From the NCBI GenBank assembly GCA_020720805.1, contig DYNZ01000002.1:65861-129860 (forward strand): a stretch of DNA of 64,000 bases. Direction: 5' to 3'. The translations under genes were made by a program, and so were the position numbers. Numbering within the stretch: the first letter of the stretch is position 1; each line of letters opens with the position of its first letter. Of this stretch, positions 17,817 to 27,113 are shown piece after piece. The notes beneath the pieces were generated by a model that was not told the DNA's origin, did not search any database, and worked only from the letters and a program-made list of their open reading frames with translations. The stretch is from Leptospira biflexa. Its GTDB lineage: Bacteria > Spirochaetota > DYNZ01.

Positions 17817-18797
17817 TTAATGGTAGAGGATGTAGCCTTTGGCGCCTTCATGAAATGGGATATGCTGTTTCATTTTCTGCTTTGCATGAAATATGGACAT
17901 AGCTTCCCATAAAGGGCTTTCATTTGCTAACTCTTTTTTACTGGAATAAATACGGCTCGTGATCTGTTTTACAACTTTCTTGTCAAGGTTTTTGTAAGCG
18001 AGCAGGTAGGATTGAACTGCAGGAATATAGATTAACTTTTCAAGATTAGGATATGTTCCTGTATGGAGCGGCTCGATTGAGTAGTATCTATCTATGATTC
18101 GATCATGAAAGGAAAAATCTCCGGGAAAGGATAAAATCGTCAAAGATTCATTTTTGAATAGTAGATCTTTGATGAGCGGAGCACCCTTAGCAGTAGTTAT
18201 AAAGATGGCATCAATTTCCTTTTTTAACAATTTATCAACTGAAGCAGGGGTTGGTAGATGAACGATATTTGGATTATCTGTAGTTTTTATTTTGAGTTCT
18301 GAAAGCAGGATTAAGCTGGCGCTGACCCAGCTTCCAGAGTATTTGGTTCCGGTGGAGATTTTTGCCTTCTGTAAATCAGTTAATTTTTTAACTGTGGAAT
18401 CCCGCCGGACAATGATATGAATATACTCAGGCGAGAGGGGAGCGATTGCCAGACATTGGTTAGCGATCCAGTTGCCAGCCATGATATATAAATAGAGGGC
18501 GTCGGCCTGAACAAAGGCCAATTCGGCTCGACCACTTCCAAGCCTCTCGATATTGGCATAGGATCCAGATGTCGTGGTGACAAATACGGAGTATTCATCC
18601 GTTAGAAGTGATTTCAGGGCAACCCCAGATTTATAGTATTCTCCCTGTTCTGAGGCAGTGAGTATCCGGATTCTTTTCTGGATAACATCGCTTTGCTGCT
18701 GTGCCCACAATGACCCGGATGAAAAGAGTGTTACAGCAAACCAGGTCGCTATTTGAAAAAAAATTATTTTATTGCCTTGCGAGGTTAATGGCAGCAT
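17817..18797 (-). CDS. TAXI-family periplasmic solute-binding protein
   Basis: 326 residues with a signal peptide ending near LWA-QQQ (residue 32). The TAXI (TRAP-associated extracytoplasmic immunogenic) pattern is clear: RILTASEQGEYYKSG at the start, TTTSGSYANIERLGSGRAEL, AFVQADALY, and KISTGTKYSGSWVSA in the middle. TAXI proteins bind carboxylates such as glutamate for TRAP transporters. No TRAP membrane subunits are adjacent. It starts 10 bases after the SulP-STAS-cNMP gene, so the two are co-transcribed and this protein may feed or sense for that transporter. Confidence 0.85.
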   Translation of the reverse strand: MLPLTSQGNKIIFFQIATWFAVTLFSSGSLWAQQQSDVIQKRIRILTASEQGEYYKSGVALKSLLTDEYSVFVTTTSGSYANIERLGSGRAELAFVQADALYLYIMAGNWIANQCLAIAPLSPEYIHIIVRRDSTVKKLTDLQKAKISTGTKYSGSWVSASLILLSELKIKTTDNPNIVHLPTPASVDKLLKKEIDAIFITTAKGAPLIKDLLFKNESLTILSFPGDFSFHDRIIDRYYSIEPLHTGTYPNLEKLIYIPAVQSYLLAYKNLDKKVVKQITSRIYSSKKELANESPLWEAMSIFHAKQKMKQHIPFHEGAKGYILYH

Positions 18798-18807
18798 GGT
18801 ATTCTCC

Positions 18808-21051
18808 TTACTTTTGCCAATGGTTCATAGATGATAACAGGGTTCTTTGGCGTTTCGATAATTCTCTGGCGATGACAGCATAGATTTTGAAGGCGATTTC
18901 AGGACTGTTTTGTTGGATTTTTTCCAGATTTTTGCGGCTAAGCGCATAGCAGACCAGATCTGTTTTGCACATGACGCTGGCTGAACGTGGCTTGGCGTCG
19001 ATAAGAGCCATCTCGCCAAAAATTGTACCAGGATAGATTACGCTAATGGTGTTCATACTTGATGTTTCCTTCCTGCCAATGTAAACCCTGGCTTTCCCTT
19101 TAGCGATAATATAAAGGGTTTCATCACTTTGACCCTTTCTGAATATTGTGCTACCCGCCTTAAAAATTTTTCTACTGACAAAGGTTTGCAGCTTTTGTTT
19201 TTCGTCGGTTTTTAAGTCGCGAAACAGCTCGAGGGCATCAAATGGGATTTCTATGTTGGCATTACTGTGTAAGTGTTGATCCAGTATTCTGTCCTCGCAC
19301 CAGGCCAGCGCATCCGACAGGTGTGGCCAATATTGAAAGTTTGAATTGGTGCTGATATCCCAGTGCAGACGCTCAAATTCACAAAAAATTAATTGGCAAT
19401 TTCTGGCCTTAGTAAAAGAATTTATTTGAGAAACGATATGAATTCCTGTGCTGTCTATTTGATGAATATTTCGAAAATCGAGAATGATAAAATTGGTTTT
19501 ATCAAAATCCATTGATGCGATACTCTGGAAAAGTGTATCTGCGGTGCCAAAAAAGAGCGAACCTTCCAGATGTAGTATTTTTATGAGATGGCCATGGCGG
19601 CGAAGGAGATATAGCTCTTCTTCTGGTCTTTCTACATTAGAGCGCAATTTATTCCCATTGAATTGCCTCCGGATAATTTTTTTTCTCATTTGCAGAATAA
19701 AGAGAGCTACCGCCGCTAGCAATCCTGCTACCAATGCGCTGATGACATCGGCTGCCACCATCATAAAAGTAACTAATAAACTTACCGCAATATCGATTAA
19801 AAGAAAATGAATTCTGTCCTCTTTGTGGCCGGAAGCCAAAGAACGGATTTTTTTGAAGATCCAGCTATCAAATATATGAAAGGCAATTTTTAATAAAAGA
19901 GCAGAGAGAACTATATCAGAAATATAGGGAAACAGGAAGCCTGTAGTTACTAGAATGAATAGCGTAACCATTCCCGTCAAAGGACGGTTCCATTTTGAAA
20001 AACCGCCATTGTGATGAACGATGACGCTGCGGCCAATATGGCCGGCTCCGGGAATGCCACCGAGAATACCTGTAAAGATATTTCCTAAACCGATTGAAAA
20101 AAGCTCTCGGTTGGCAGAAGAGCGTTCCTGGGTGAGGTTATCGGTGTTTACCTGCGCCAGCAGGGTCTGTAGGGATGTCAGAATCGCCAGAGAGATTGCG
20201 GTTACCAAAAGAAACGGAAAAATTTGTAGATCAAGTGAGTTCCAGAATGAGAGAAGCAAGTTGTTGTTCGTTAAAGGGGCGAAATTAAAAGTATTAAAAT
20301 CTATGGAGCCAATCGTTTTTCCAAGATCGGCCTGGGGCAAAAGATGATGTAACGCCGCGTAAAAGAGCGAACCAAGAAGAATTCCGAGCAAAGCTGCCGG
20401 CATTTTTTTTATAAATCGTTCAGATAGAATTAAGATAATAAGCGTAAAGATTACCAGGCCTATTTTGGGAAATGGAATCGAATCGGCCGCAAAATAATTT
20501 ATTTTTGAGATAATGGCCTGCCAGTGCATGTTTGGAAGGTTGCAAATTTTTTGTAATTGTGTTAGAATAATCAAAAGGGCAGTACCGTTAAGAAGGCCGC
20601 TAATGATAGGGTATGGAATATATTTTGCGCTCTGGCCAATTCGCAATAAGGCAAAGGCAATTTGGACCAGACCTGCCAGGGCAACCATCAGGATGATGGC
20701 ATAGGTTAGATTGACTCCGTTTACGCCAAAGCTATGATGGAGGCTATCAATGGAATTTGCCAATAGGAGGGCAGCCAGGGAGTAGGGGCCTACCTGCATC
20801 AAGCGGTTACCCCGTATAAAAATTGCTGGCACGGTAAGCGCGATCTGGGTTATCAATCCAGCAAGGACACCTAGAGGAAGAAAGGCCGCACCCAGAGGGG
20901 CAAGAGCCAGAGTGCCAAAAGCAACGCTTTCGGGAATACCGACCAGTGCGGAGATAGTAGCCGCAAGAAAATCAGAGGAAAAATTTTTTTTTTGTTTACC
21001 GGGAGTAGAATCCTGGGGCAAAAAAATCTTTGTTTCGTTGACAGCTTTCAT
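18808..21051 (-). CDS. SulP anion transporter fused to STAS and cyclic-nucleotide-binding domains
   Basis: 747 residues from ATG 21051 (an upstream ATG at 21096 lies closer to the divergent gene and also lacks a ribosome site). The first 440 residues form the SulP membrane domain, with ATISALVGIPESVAFGTLAL as the TM1 signature. About 500-610 is a STAS domain (FIILDFRNIHQIDSTGIHIV). About 630-740 is a cNMP-binding domain with the phosphate-binding cassette FGEMALIDAKPRSASV, retaining the Glu and Arg that contact the nucleotide. It is an inner-membrane anion uptake protein (sulfate, bicarbonate or a dicarboxylate) likely gated by a cyclic nucleotide. A TAXI gene follows in the same operon. Confidence 0.88.
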   Translation of the reverse strand: MKAVNETKIFLPQDSTPGKQKKNFSSDFLAATISALVGIPESVAFGTLALAPLGAAFLPLGVLAGLITQIALTVPAIFIRGNRLMQVGPYSLAALLLANSIDSLHHSFGVNGVNLTYAIILMVALAGLVQIAFALLRIGQSAKYIPYPIISGLLNGTALLIILTQLQKICNLPNMHWQAIISKINYFAADSIPFPKIGLVIFTLIILILSERFIKKMPAALLGILLGSLFYAALHHLLPQADLGKTIGSIDFNTFNFAPLTNNNLLLSFWNSLDLQIFPFLLVTAISLAILTSLQTLLAQVNTDNLTQERSSANRELFSIGLGNIFTGILGGIPGAGHIGRSVIVHHNGGFSKWNRPLTGMVTLFILVTTGFLFPYISDIVLSALLLKIAFHIFDSWIFKKIRSLASGHKEDRIHFLLIDIAVSLLVTFMMVAADVISALVAGLLAAVALFILQMRKKIIRRQFNGNKLRSNVERPEEELYLLRRHGHLIKILHLEGSLFFGTADTLFQSIASMDFDKTNFIILDFRNIHQIDSTGIHIVSQINSFTKARNCQLIFCEFERLHWDISTNSNFQYWPHLSDALAWCEDRILDQHLHSNANIEIPFDALELFRDLKTDEKQKLQTFVSRKIFKAGSTIFRKGQSDETLYIIAKGKARVYIGRKETSSMNTISVIYPGTIFGEMALIDAKPRSASVMCKTDLVCYALSRKNLEKIQQNSPEIAFKIYAVIARELSKRQRTLLSSMNHWQK

Positions 21052-21111
21052 GAACAGGCATTCTTGACGGAAATTATTTTGGTGATGGTAACGCATTTTT
21101 TCAAGGTCGAA

Positions 21112-23991
21112 ATGAGCGGTAAAGCAGAAAAAGTACTATTCCTGATAAAAAAGATGAAGATTCTAGCTACTCTGACCCTGATTATCCTTTTTTCGCAAAC
21201 CTGTCAGAGCACTCCTGAACGGAGTGGAATGTCGTTGACCCAGCAATGGCTGGCAAAGCACTCCCGCTTTTATTCGATCATTGAGCTTTACCATTTGCGC
21301 GAGTTAGATCTTTCTTATGCGAACATCCGTGATGAAGATTTGGTTTATATAAAAAATCTTGTAAACCTTGAGATACTGAAATTAAATCGAACTCAAATCA
21401 ATTTATCAGGATTGCGCTACCTGTCCAATCTAGAAAAGCTGACTCACCTGGAGTTGCGATTTACATCGCCGCGGCGGCAAAATATGCCGTGGCTGACACG
21501 GTTGCCGCTGCGTAGTCTCGATCTATCCGGTACAACAATAACCGATACCTTTTTACCTCCGTTAGTGAAACTAACACGTCTGCGTCGATTGGCTCTGGCT
21601 CATACAAAAATCGGTGATCAGGCTTTAACAGAAATGCTGCAGCAAAAAGCGATGTCGCAGCTTTTGGCTCTGGATATTGGTTATTCTGCGATTCGACGAC
21701 CAGACAAATTACCTTTTCCTGAAGGTTTGCGTTTTCTTGATATTTCAGGTCTGGATATTAGCCAGGTTCATTTTGGCAGCCGTTTGCCCCTGCTGCAAAC
21801 ATTGATTGTACGTGGTGCCGGTGTGACTGATGAATTTGTCTATCGCACCGGCGATTTGAAAGAATTGCAGTTTCTTGATTTGTTTGAGAATGGGGTTACG
21901 GACACTGGAGCCCTCTTTCTCGAAAAAAAAACGGCAATCATTTCTTTAAACCTTGCGTATAATCTGGTGTCCGCAGTTTCATTAGAACGATTTTCAAATA
22001 ACAGGCGTATGCGATTCCTCGATTACAGTGGCGCTCTGCTCTCTCGTTCCTATGTTCATCAATTGCGCAGCGCTCCGCCACAATTCAACCTACAATTATC
22101 TCATTATTACCCTGATAAAGATAATCTACTTTCCGCGAAGAGCCAACAGCTGGATAAACAAGCTACAAGAGCTGTTGTACGCATCGATATGCCGGTGGAT
22201 CCAAAGGGCTCTTTCCTTTTTCAAATTCGCTTACTGGATCAGGATGGCGCTGTGCTGGCCTCCCGTCCCGATATAAAGAATCTGATTTTTCGCTGGGACT
22301 CCGGCGCTGTTCTCCCCGTAACGGAGCCTCGTGTCGTTCCTGATCCAGGAAGGGGAAAGGGTTTTTATAACCTGATAGGACAGCTCCAAATTCCAGTTCC
22401 TACCAGGGCCTCTCATCTGCAAATTTTTAAGGATAAGGACCTGTTGGCCTCCGTCCCTCTGTTTTATCGCTACTCCTCCAGCAACGGGTTGCTGATCTAT
22501 ACAGAAAAAGATACCTATAACACAGGTGAGTTTATCTTTTTTCAAGCTCAGGTATTCAATGGCGATGGCAGGCCTGCGTTTGGAGCAGAACAGATGCTAG
22601 ATATGTATATACGACACCCTGGCAATTTTTATGTAAACCAGCGAAAAATTAACAACAGGCTGCAGATAACACCGGATGATTTTTTTGCTTATGATAAGTT
22701 CGGGGTTGCTGTTTTTAAAGGACGCCCTCTGCGAGTTGGTTTGTATCATTTTGAGTGGTTTCGGGAACGGCTATTTCCAAAGGATAGCTGGAACAGAGAT
22801 CCTCCGGTCAACATAAACGGTGTACAACTCCCCGAGGCGCCTGTACAGGTAGCTACCTTTGGTTGGAATCGTCTGCAGTTTCGGGTGGTGGAGGGTGATA
22901 TTGCCCGGGCTAGTATCGATATCCCCGCAAACCTTGATGTGGCTAAAGAGTACTCTTTTTCTCTCGGTTTTGAAGACCGTTTTCACAACAGATTTTTTAA
23001 GCCGGGTTATCAGCTTTCGATAACTCCCTTTATTCCCGGTAAACTCTTTCTCAACGGCAAACTGCTAACAGATTCGCAGGTAACTCTTTTGCGTTCAAGT
23101 AACTCCTTCCGTTCGCTTCACGCTGGATCATTGCAATTCAGCGGTGATGGTTTGGATTTTTCCGTTAGAGTGTACCCAAACGCTGCGCAGACTGCCTATT
23201 TTGAGACGCCTGAAACAGTGTTTACAGAAAAATTTTTTACGATAGAGGTTACTTTACGCGATCAATATGGCAATGCAGCCAGGCCTCTACATCCGGTGTT
23301 TCTCGAACTACCGCCGCAACTTGCAGATGCCGAAGGAAATCAACAGATCGAGGTTGGCAAGGCTAACAATCGTTTTTCATTGATAGCTTCTGAAGAGGGT
23401 GTATTTCAAATTCGACTGAATGGATTGGCTGGGGAGCATCTGGCTCAACTTTCTGTATTACCGGATCCGCCTGATTATTTGCAAATCATATCCCTTGCTG
23501 GTAGTCAAATTCTGATGCCTGGTAAGCGGGTGTCAAATACAACCTATTGGCGGGGCGGAAATGACCAAACCCTAGCGAATCGAGCTGTTTTGGATCACGA
23601 TCACGGATCAACAGAACTCCATAAAGATCAGGTAGAGTCTCATTTTTTAGGAAGGGTACGCTCTGAAAATGAGTTTTTCCGGGTATTGCAACCGCTCCGG
23701 CGCAGCGCCATTTATAAAAATATATTCGTGCATTGGCAGGCCGATTTTCGGTTTGGATCGATAATTTTTCCAGGAGATTCTCAGGCAAAGCAGAAAACAT
23801 TGCAAGCCTGGCGAAAAACCGGAAATGTCCTTTACCGGTACAGCTTTTCCTGGGATGCCCATACCAGGACGCTGAGATTAGAAAAGCGGCACTGGTTTTC
23901 GCAGAGGTTAATGGCGTGGAAAGTGCTGGAGAATGTAGAGGGTGATGCCATTTGGTCTATTCTGGAAAAGTCGTTCGCGGTGTCTCAATAA
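21112..23991 (+). CDS. Large exported leucine-rich-repeat protein
   Basis: 959 residues from ATG 21112 (weak AAGG six bases upstream); ATG 21154 is an alternative that gives a compact signal ending at Cys31 (LFSQTC), a poor lipobox. Residues about 55-310 hold eight to ten LRRs of the L-x-x-L-D-L-S-x-T-x-I type (for example PLRSLDLSGTTITDTFLPPL). Residues about 380-830 are beta-rich and Ig- or filamin-like, with several strand pairs such as VQLPEAPVQVATFGW. The C-terminal 150 residues contain many aromatic residues. Probably a cell-surface or periplasmic binding protein. It is divergent from the SulP operon and begins only 60 bases from it. Confidence 0.7.
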   Translation: MSGKAEKVLFLIKKMKILATLTLIILFSQTCQSTPERSGMSLTQQWLAKHSRFYSIIELYHLRELDLSYANIRDEDLVYIKNLVNLEILKLNRTQINLSGLRYLSNLEKLTHLELRFTSPRRQNMPWLTRLPLRSLDLSGTTITDTFLPPLVKLTRLRRLALAHTKIGDQALTEMLQQKAMSQLLALDIGYSAIRRPDKLPFPEGLRFLDISGLDISQVHFGSRLPLLQTLIVRGAGVTDEFVYRTGDLKELQFLDLFENGVTDTGALFLEKKTAIISLNLAYNLVSAVSLERFSNNRRMRFLDYSGALLSRSYVHQLRSAPPQFNLQLSHYYPDKDNLLSAKSQQLDKQATRAVVRIDMPVDPKGSFLFQIRLLDQDGAVLASRPDIKNLIFRWDSGAVLPVTEPRVVPDPGRGKGFYNLIGQLQIPVPTRASHLQIFKDKDLLASVPLFYRYSSSNGLLIYTEKDTYNTGEFIFFQAQVFNGDGRPAFGAEQMLDMYIRHPGNFYVNQRKINNRLQITPDDFFAYDKFGVAVFKGRPLRVGLYHFEWFRERLFPKDSWNRDPPVNINGVQLPEAPVQVATFGWNRLQFRVVEGDIARASIDIPANLDVAKEYSFSLGFEDRFHNRFFKPGYQLSITPFIPGKLFLNGKLLTDSQVTLLRSSNSFRSLHAGSLQFSGDGLDFSVRVYPNAAQTAYFETPETVFTEKFFTIEVTLRDQYGNAARPLHPVFLELPPQLADAEGNQQIEVGKANNRFSLIASEEGVFQIRLNGLAGEHLAQLSVLPDPPDYLQIISLAGSQILMPGKRVSNTTYWRGGNDQTLANRAVLDHDHGSTELHKDQVESHFLGRVRSENEFFRVLQPLRRSAIYKNIFVHWQADFRFGSIIFPGDSQAKQKTLQAWRKTGNVLYRYSFSWDAHTRTLRLEKRHWFSQRLMAWKVLENVEGDAIWSILEKSFAVSQ

Positions 23992-24094
23992 CCGTATTCT
24001 GCTCCCTTTTGGAATAAAAAAAGGTTGAATAAATCGGGCAATGAAAATTGTTTATGCATAACAAGGATTTTTTGAAGGGATTTTTAGAGCTTTT

Positions 24095-25237
24095 ATGAAA
24101 AAAAATAATTTTTTTGCCTATTTCTTTCCATTTCTTTTGATTCTCAATGTTTTTATGCTGCGCGCGGACGATACGATACGCCTGGCTTCGTGGGATGGAT
24201 TTGCGAAAAGCAGCCAGGAGCAGTTTGTCAATGATAAAAAGATATTTATGCGAACCATGTTCACCATGTCTCCTGCTTCAGCGAATATCAGCAAACTGAA
24301 TCTTGCTCAGTCAGAGGTGCAATATACAGAATTAAAACAGAAATTTATTCGGCGTCTTTTTATCGTATTGGCATATTCTGGTCTTAAATTTACAACAGTT
24401 GAAAATGGACGGGATTTGGTCAACTGGCCTTACCCGATGTCCTCTATATTTGGGCATGGTGGTAGAATTATTTTTGATATCAAGACAGAGGCCAATGTCA
24501 GCGCAGATCAATTCTATGCTTTTTTACTCTCCGGCGATCCAAAGGGAAGTACGATGATCGGGCACCGGCGGGCAGCGGCGTCTCATGGATTGAAGTTAAT
24601 CGATAACTGGCTTGAAGAGAAGAAGAGTATTAGCCTTTCAGGCCACCATGGTATTAATATTGCGATAGGTGGAGTGGGGCACCTGGACGCGAATGGGGAT
24701 GTCATCGCCCCTGGCGGCAAAACCTATGATAAGGCGAATTTTGTCATGCAGGAGGGTATGCCTGCCGTAATTCAGACGGTAAAATCAAAAGATTTTATCG
24801 GAGGACGCCAGCATGGTCATGTCTATGTTTATACCGCAACAATCAAGAAAGGGTTTACCTCAAAGATATCGAGAAGCGGGCTCTTGATTGGTATAGAGAA
24901 CAGTGAACCCGGTAATAAAAGTATGTTTGGCGTCGCGCACACAGCGAAGTCTGGAATGGTCAGCCAGGCCGCAAATCCTTCGGTTTCAGGCGGGAAGAAG
25001 TGGAGCCAAATGACCGATCTGACTGCCGGAGCCCCAGCAGAGTATGGCGGACGGCGGGTCATGATTAATGAGAGTGCCGATTTCCAAAAGCTCGTCACTC
25101 TTTCCAGAAAAATTATCGAGGCAGACGAGTCTCGCCAATTTGATTTCTTTAATGAACTAATGGATAAAAACGGCGCTGCGGCCAAGACTTTTATTGATGA
25201 AGCTTACCGCAATCTGCAATCCGAAACCAGAGATTAG
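24095..25237 (+). CDS. Secreted protein of unknown function
   Basis: 380 residues with a signal peptide (about 1-24, ending MLRADD). The first third is helical. Residues about 185-290 are Gly- and His-rich (LSGHHGINIAIGGVGHLDA, GGRQHGHVYVYTATI), suggesting a compact beta fold with possible metal or catalytic histidines. The C-terminus is an amphipathic helix pair. The gene lies 103 bases after the LRR gene and converges on the MACPF-like gene with a two-base gap. I do not recognise the family, and no function is proposed. Confidence 0.6.
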   Translation: MKKNNFFAYFFPFLLILNVFMLRADDTIRLASWDGFAKSSQEQFVNDKKIFMRTMFTMSPASANISKLNLAQSEVQYTELKQKFIRRLFIVLAYSGLKFTTVENGRDLVNWPYPMSSIFGHGGRIIFDIKTEANVSADQFYAFLLSGDPKGSTMIGHRRAAASHGLKLIDNWLEEKKSISLSGHHGINIAIGGVGHLDANGDVIAPGGKTYDKANFVMQEGMPAVIQTVKSKDFIGGRQHGHVYVYTATIKKGFTSKISRSGLLIGIENSEPGNKSMFGVAHTAKSGMVSQAANPSVSGGKKWSQMTDLTAGAPAEYGGRRVMINESADFQKLVTLSRKIIEADESRQFDFFNELMDKNGAAAKTFIDEAYRNLQSETRD

Positions 25238-25239
25238 GA

Positions 25240-26889
25240 TTAAGGATTATTCGTTTTCCCGGTTTTGGTAACACATAGTATGGGCGAGGGAAGGCAGTGA
25301 TTGGCGATGATATCATCTTCAATCTGGGCTAATTTAGGAACCAATTGCATACAAGCTGGCATGGTTCGATAAGATTGGTTCACCAGATTTTTGACAAGTG
25401 TCGCCATACAGGTACGCGCTTCCCCCGTAAAAATGTTCCAGGATTGATAAAGGCTATCAATCTGGGCAGGTGAGATGATCTGATCCAATTCACCAAGGGT
25501 TACTTTATTAGAATCTCCTGGATTTTTATTGTTCCGGACATAAAATGAAGCATAACTTAATTTCTGGCCATCTGCTCCGCAGGGATATTGTCGGAATTGG
25601 CCGCTGCTTTTATAGTTGGTATCGATCTGCTGGCGGCATAGTTTGGATTTAAAATAGATATTCATTTTATTGCGATCCGCTTTTGCTATCTCCGCCAGAA
25701 ATTCGCCATTCTCGTTGACAAAATGTTTTTTCATGTATAGGGGGACAGGTTCCTGTTTTGAGATTTGCTTTGTATCTCCCTTTCCGGCCTCTTCGCGAAA
25801 TTGATCAAGTTGCAGCATCACTTGAAAATCACTGTTCTCTACCCAGGGCACTACCTCCATCGAAATTACTTTTCCTGTCTGCGGATTCTGCATTGAGATA
25901 AAAGCATCGGCAATGGCTTTTTTAAAAGTATCAAAATCATAACTTATCAGTGTTGCTGAACTGTTTTTCCCCAGACCAAATGCGTAGGTTGTGATTGTCA
26001 GGTTATCGCGGGATGAAATTTCCTGAAATTTTGCCTCTCCAGATAGGATGGTGTTGGTTTCGCTTGTTTCGGATTGGCGGGCAATGCGAGTGGATTCCTG
26101 GCCTGTTTTTGGGTCAACCTTCCGTACCGTTGTCGTAACAAATTTCTTGATCTGGTTTTCCAGCAGAAAGGTAAACTCGGAGTTTTCTTCGCTGGTAGTC
26201 CAATCTCGCGAGAAAATGGATACAAATTTAGCTTTCCTGCCGATCGAGCGGATATAGTAGGTTCCGCAGCTATGAAAAAAACCTGGATAGTCCCGCGTTT
26301 CAAGAAGCCTTCTGGTGGCATCAGAGAGGGTTGCCCCTGATTCATCCACAGAGGCATAGTAGGAGTGCAGGTCGATCATGACCATGACCCGATGCTTGCG
26401 AACGGTGTGGGTGGTGTCCTTGTGCAGATCTTCGATTTTCAGTCGTGCGGTTTTTGTTGTGGTCGTGGTTCGATTGCCTGCAATTGTGGTGTTCGTTTTC
26501 GGCTTAGCTTCAAATTTGATATCATTGGCAGCCTGGGTGCTGACATATTGATGAAATTCGTCTGGGTAAAAAGAGCCGTCGACATCAGTTTGGTTTGTCA
26601 GTTCGTGTGTGGTTTTAATCTCCTTGAAGGTATAGATCATATCGTAGGAGGGCTCTGTTAGCTTAAAATCTTTTAGGCAGATGGATTGGAATGTGTTAGT
26701 GGATAAGGAGTATCCCCGTCCTAAAACGGGCGTTATTCCAAGATTGTTGACAATTCGGCTGTCCTGGATGATGACCGGCAGGGCGTTGGAGGAGTTGCTT
26801 CCAGCCTGAAAGAGCAGCGCAGCGCAGAACAGGATAAAACTGATCTCCCTTGACCTAGCAAAAAATAGATTTTTCCTGTTGGCTCTCAT
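25240..26889 (-). CDS. Secreted protein with possible MACPF-like domain
   Basis: 549 residues from ATG 26889 (a longer TTG start at 26901 is possible). A signal peptide ends near residue 30. LGITPVLGRGYSLSTNTFQS (residues 50-69) opens the mature protein. Residues about 80-330 follow the order of a MACPF domain: a Ser/Thr-rich strand-helix region, then YPGFFHSCGTYYIRSIGRKA (201-220), which resembles the MACPF signature Y-x5-GTH/Y-[FY] with His replaced by Tyr, followed by the KFVSIF strand. The C-terminal part contains several Cys. If right, it is a pore-former or a non-lytic adhesin-like relative. The assignment rests on one motif and should be read as tentative. Confidence 0.45.
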   Translation of the reverse strand: MRANRKNLFFARSREISFILFCAALLFQAGSNSSNALPVIIQDSRIVNNLGITPVLGRGYSLSTNTFQSICLKDFKLTEPSYDMIYTFKEIKTTHELTNQTDVDGSFYPDEFHQYVSTQAANDIKFEAKPKTNTTIAGNRTTTTTKTARLKIEDLHKDTTHTVRKHRVMVMIDLHSYYASVDESGATLSDATRRLLETRDYPGFFHSCGTYYIRSIGRKAKFVSIFSRDWTTSEENSEFTFLLENQIKKFVTTTVRKVDPKTGQESTRIARQSETSETNTILSGEAKFQEISSRDNLTITTYAFGLGKNSSATLISYDFDTFKKAIADAFISMQNPQTGKVISMEVVPWVENSDFQVMLQLDQFREEAGKGDTKQISKQEPVPLYMKKHFVNENGEFLAEIAKADRNKMNIYFKSKLCRQQIDTNYKSSGQFRQYPCGADGQKLSYASFYVRNNKNPGDSNKVTLGELDQIISPAQIDSLYQSWNIFTGEARTCMATLVKNLVNQSYRTMPACMQLVPKLAQIEDDIIANHCLPSPILCVTKTGKTNNP

Positions 26890-27113
26890 AAGCTGGCACA
26901 ATTTCTTTTAAGTATAAGAACATTTTGACTTTTTCTCATCAGGGGTTGTCCTCTTTGGATCGATGAATGCAAAGATTGGATAATACTTTATTTGTATCTA
27001 CAAATTGCCAGCATCAGGATTGAAACCAGGATTAAAAGCACTTTTTTTATCTTGTTATTTTTTGAGGAAAAACGATTATGGATGGTGGATTTTCGGGTAT
27101 GTAAGGGCGGCGT

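Noticed and set aside
20992-21111. Extension of the LRR gene into the start of the SulP gene
   Set aside because: The added leader lacks a ribosome site and overlaps the divergent gene; internal starts give an export signal.
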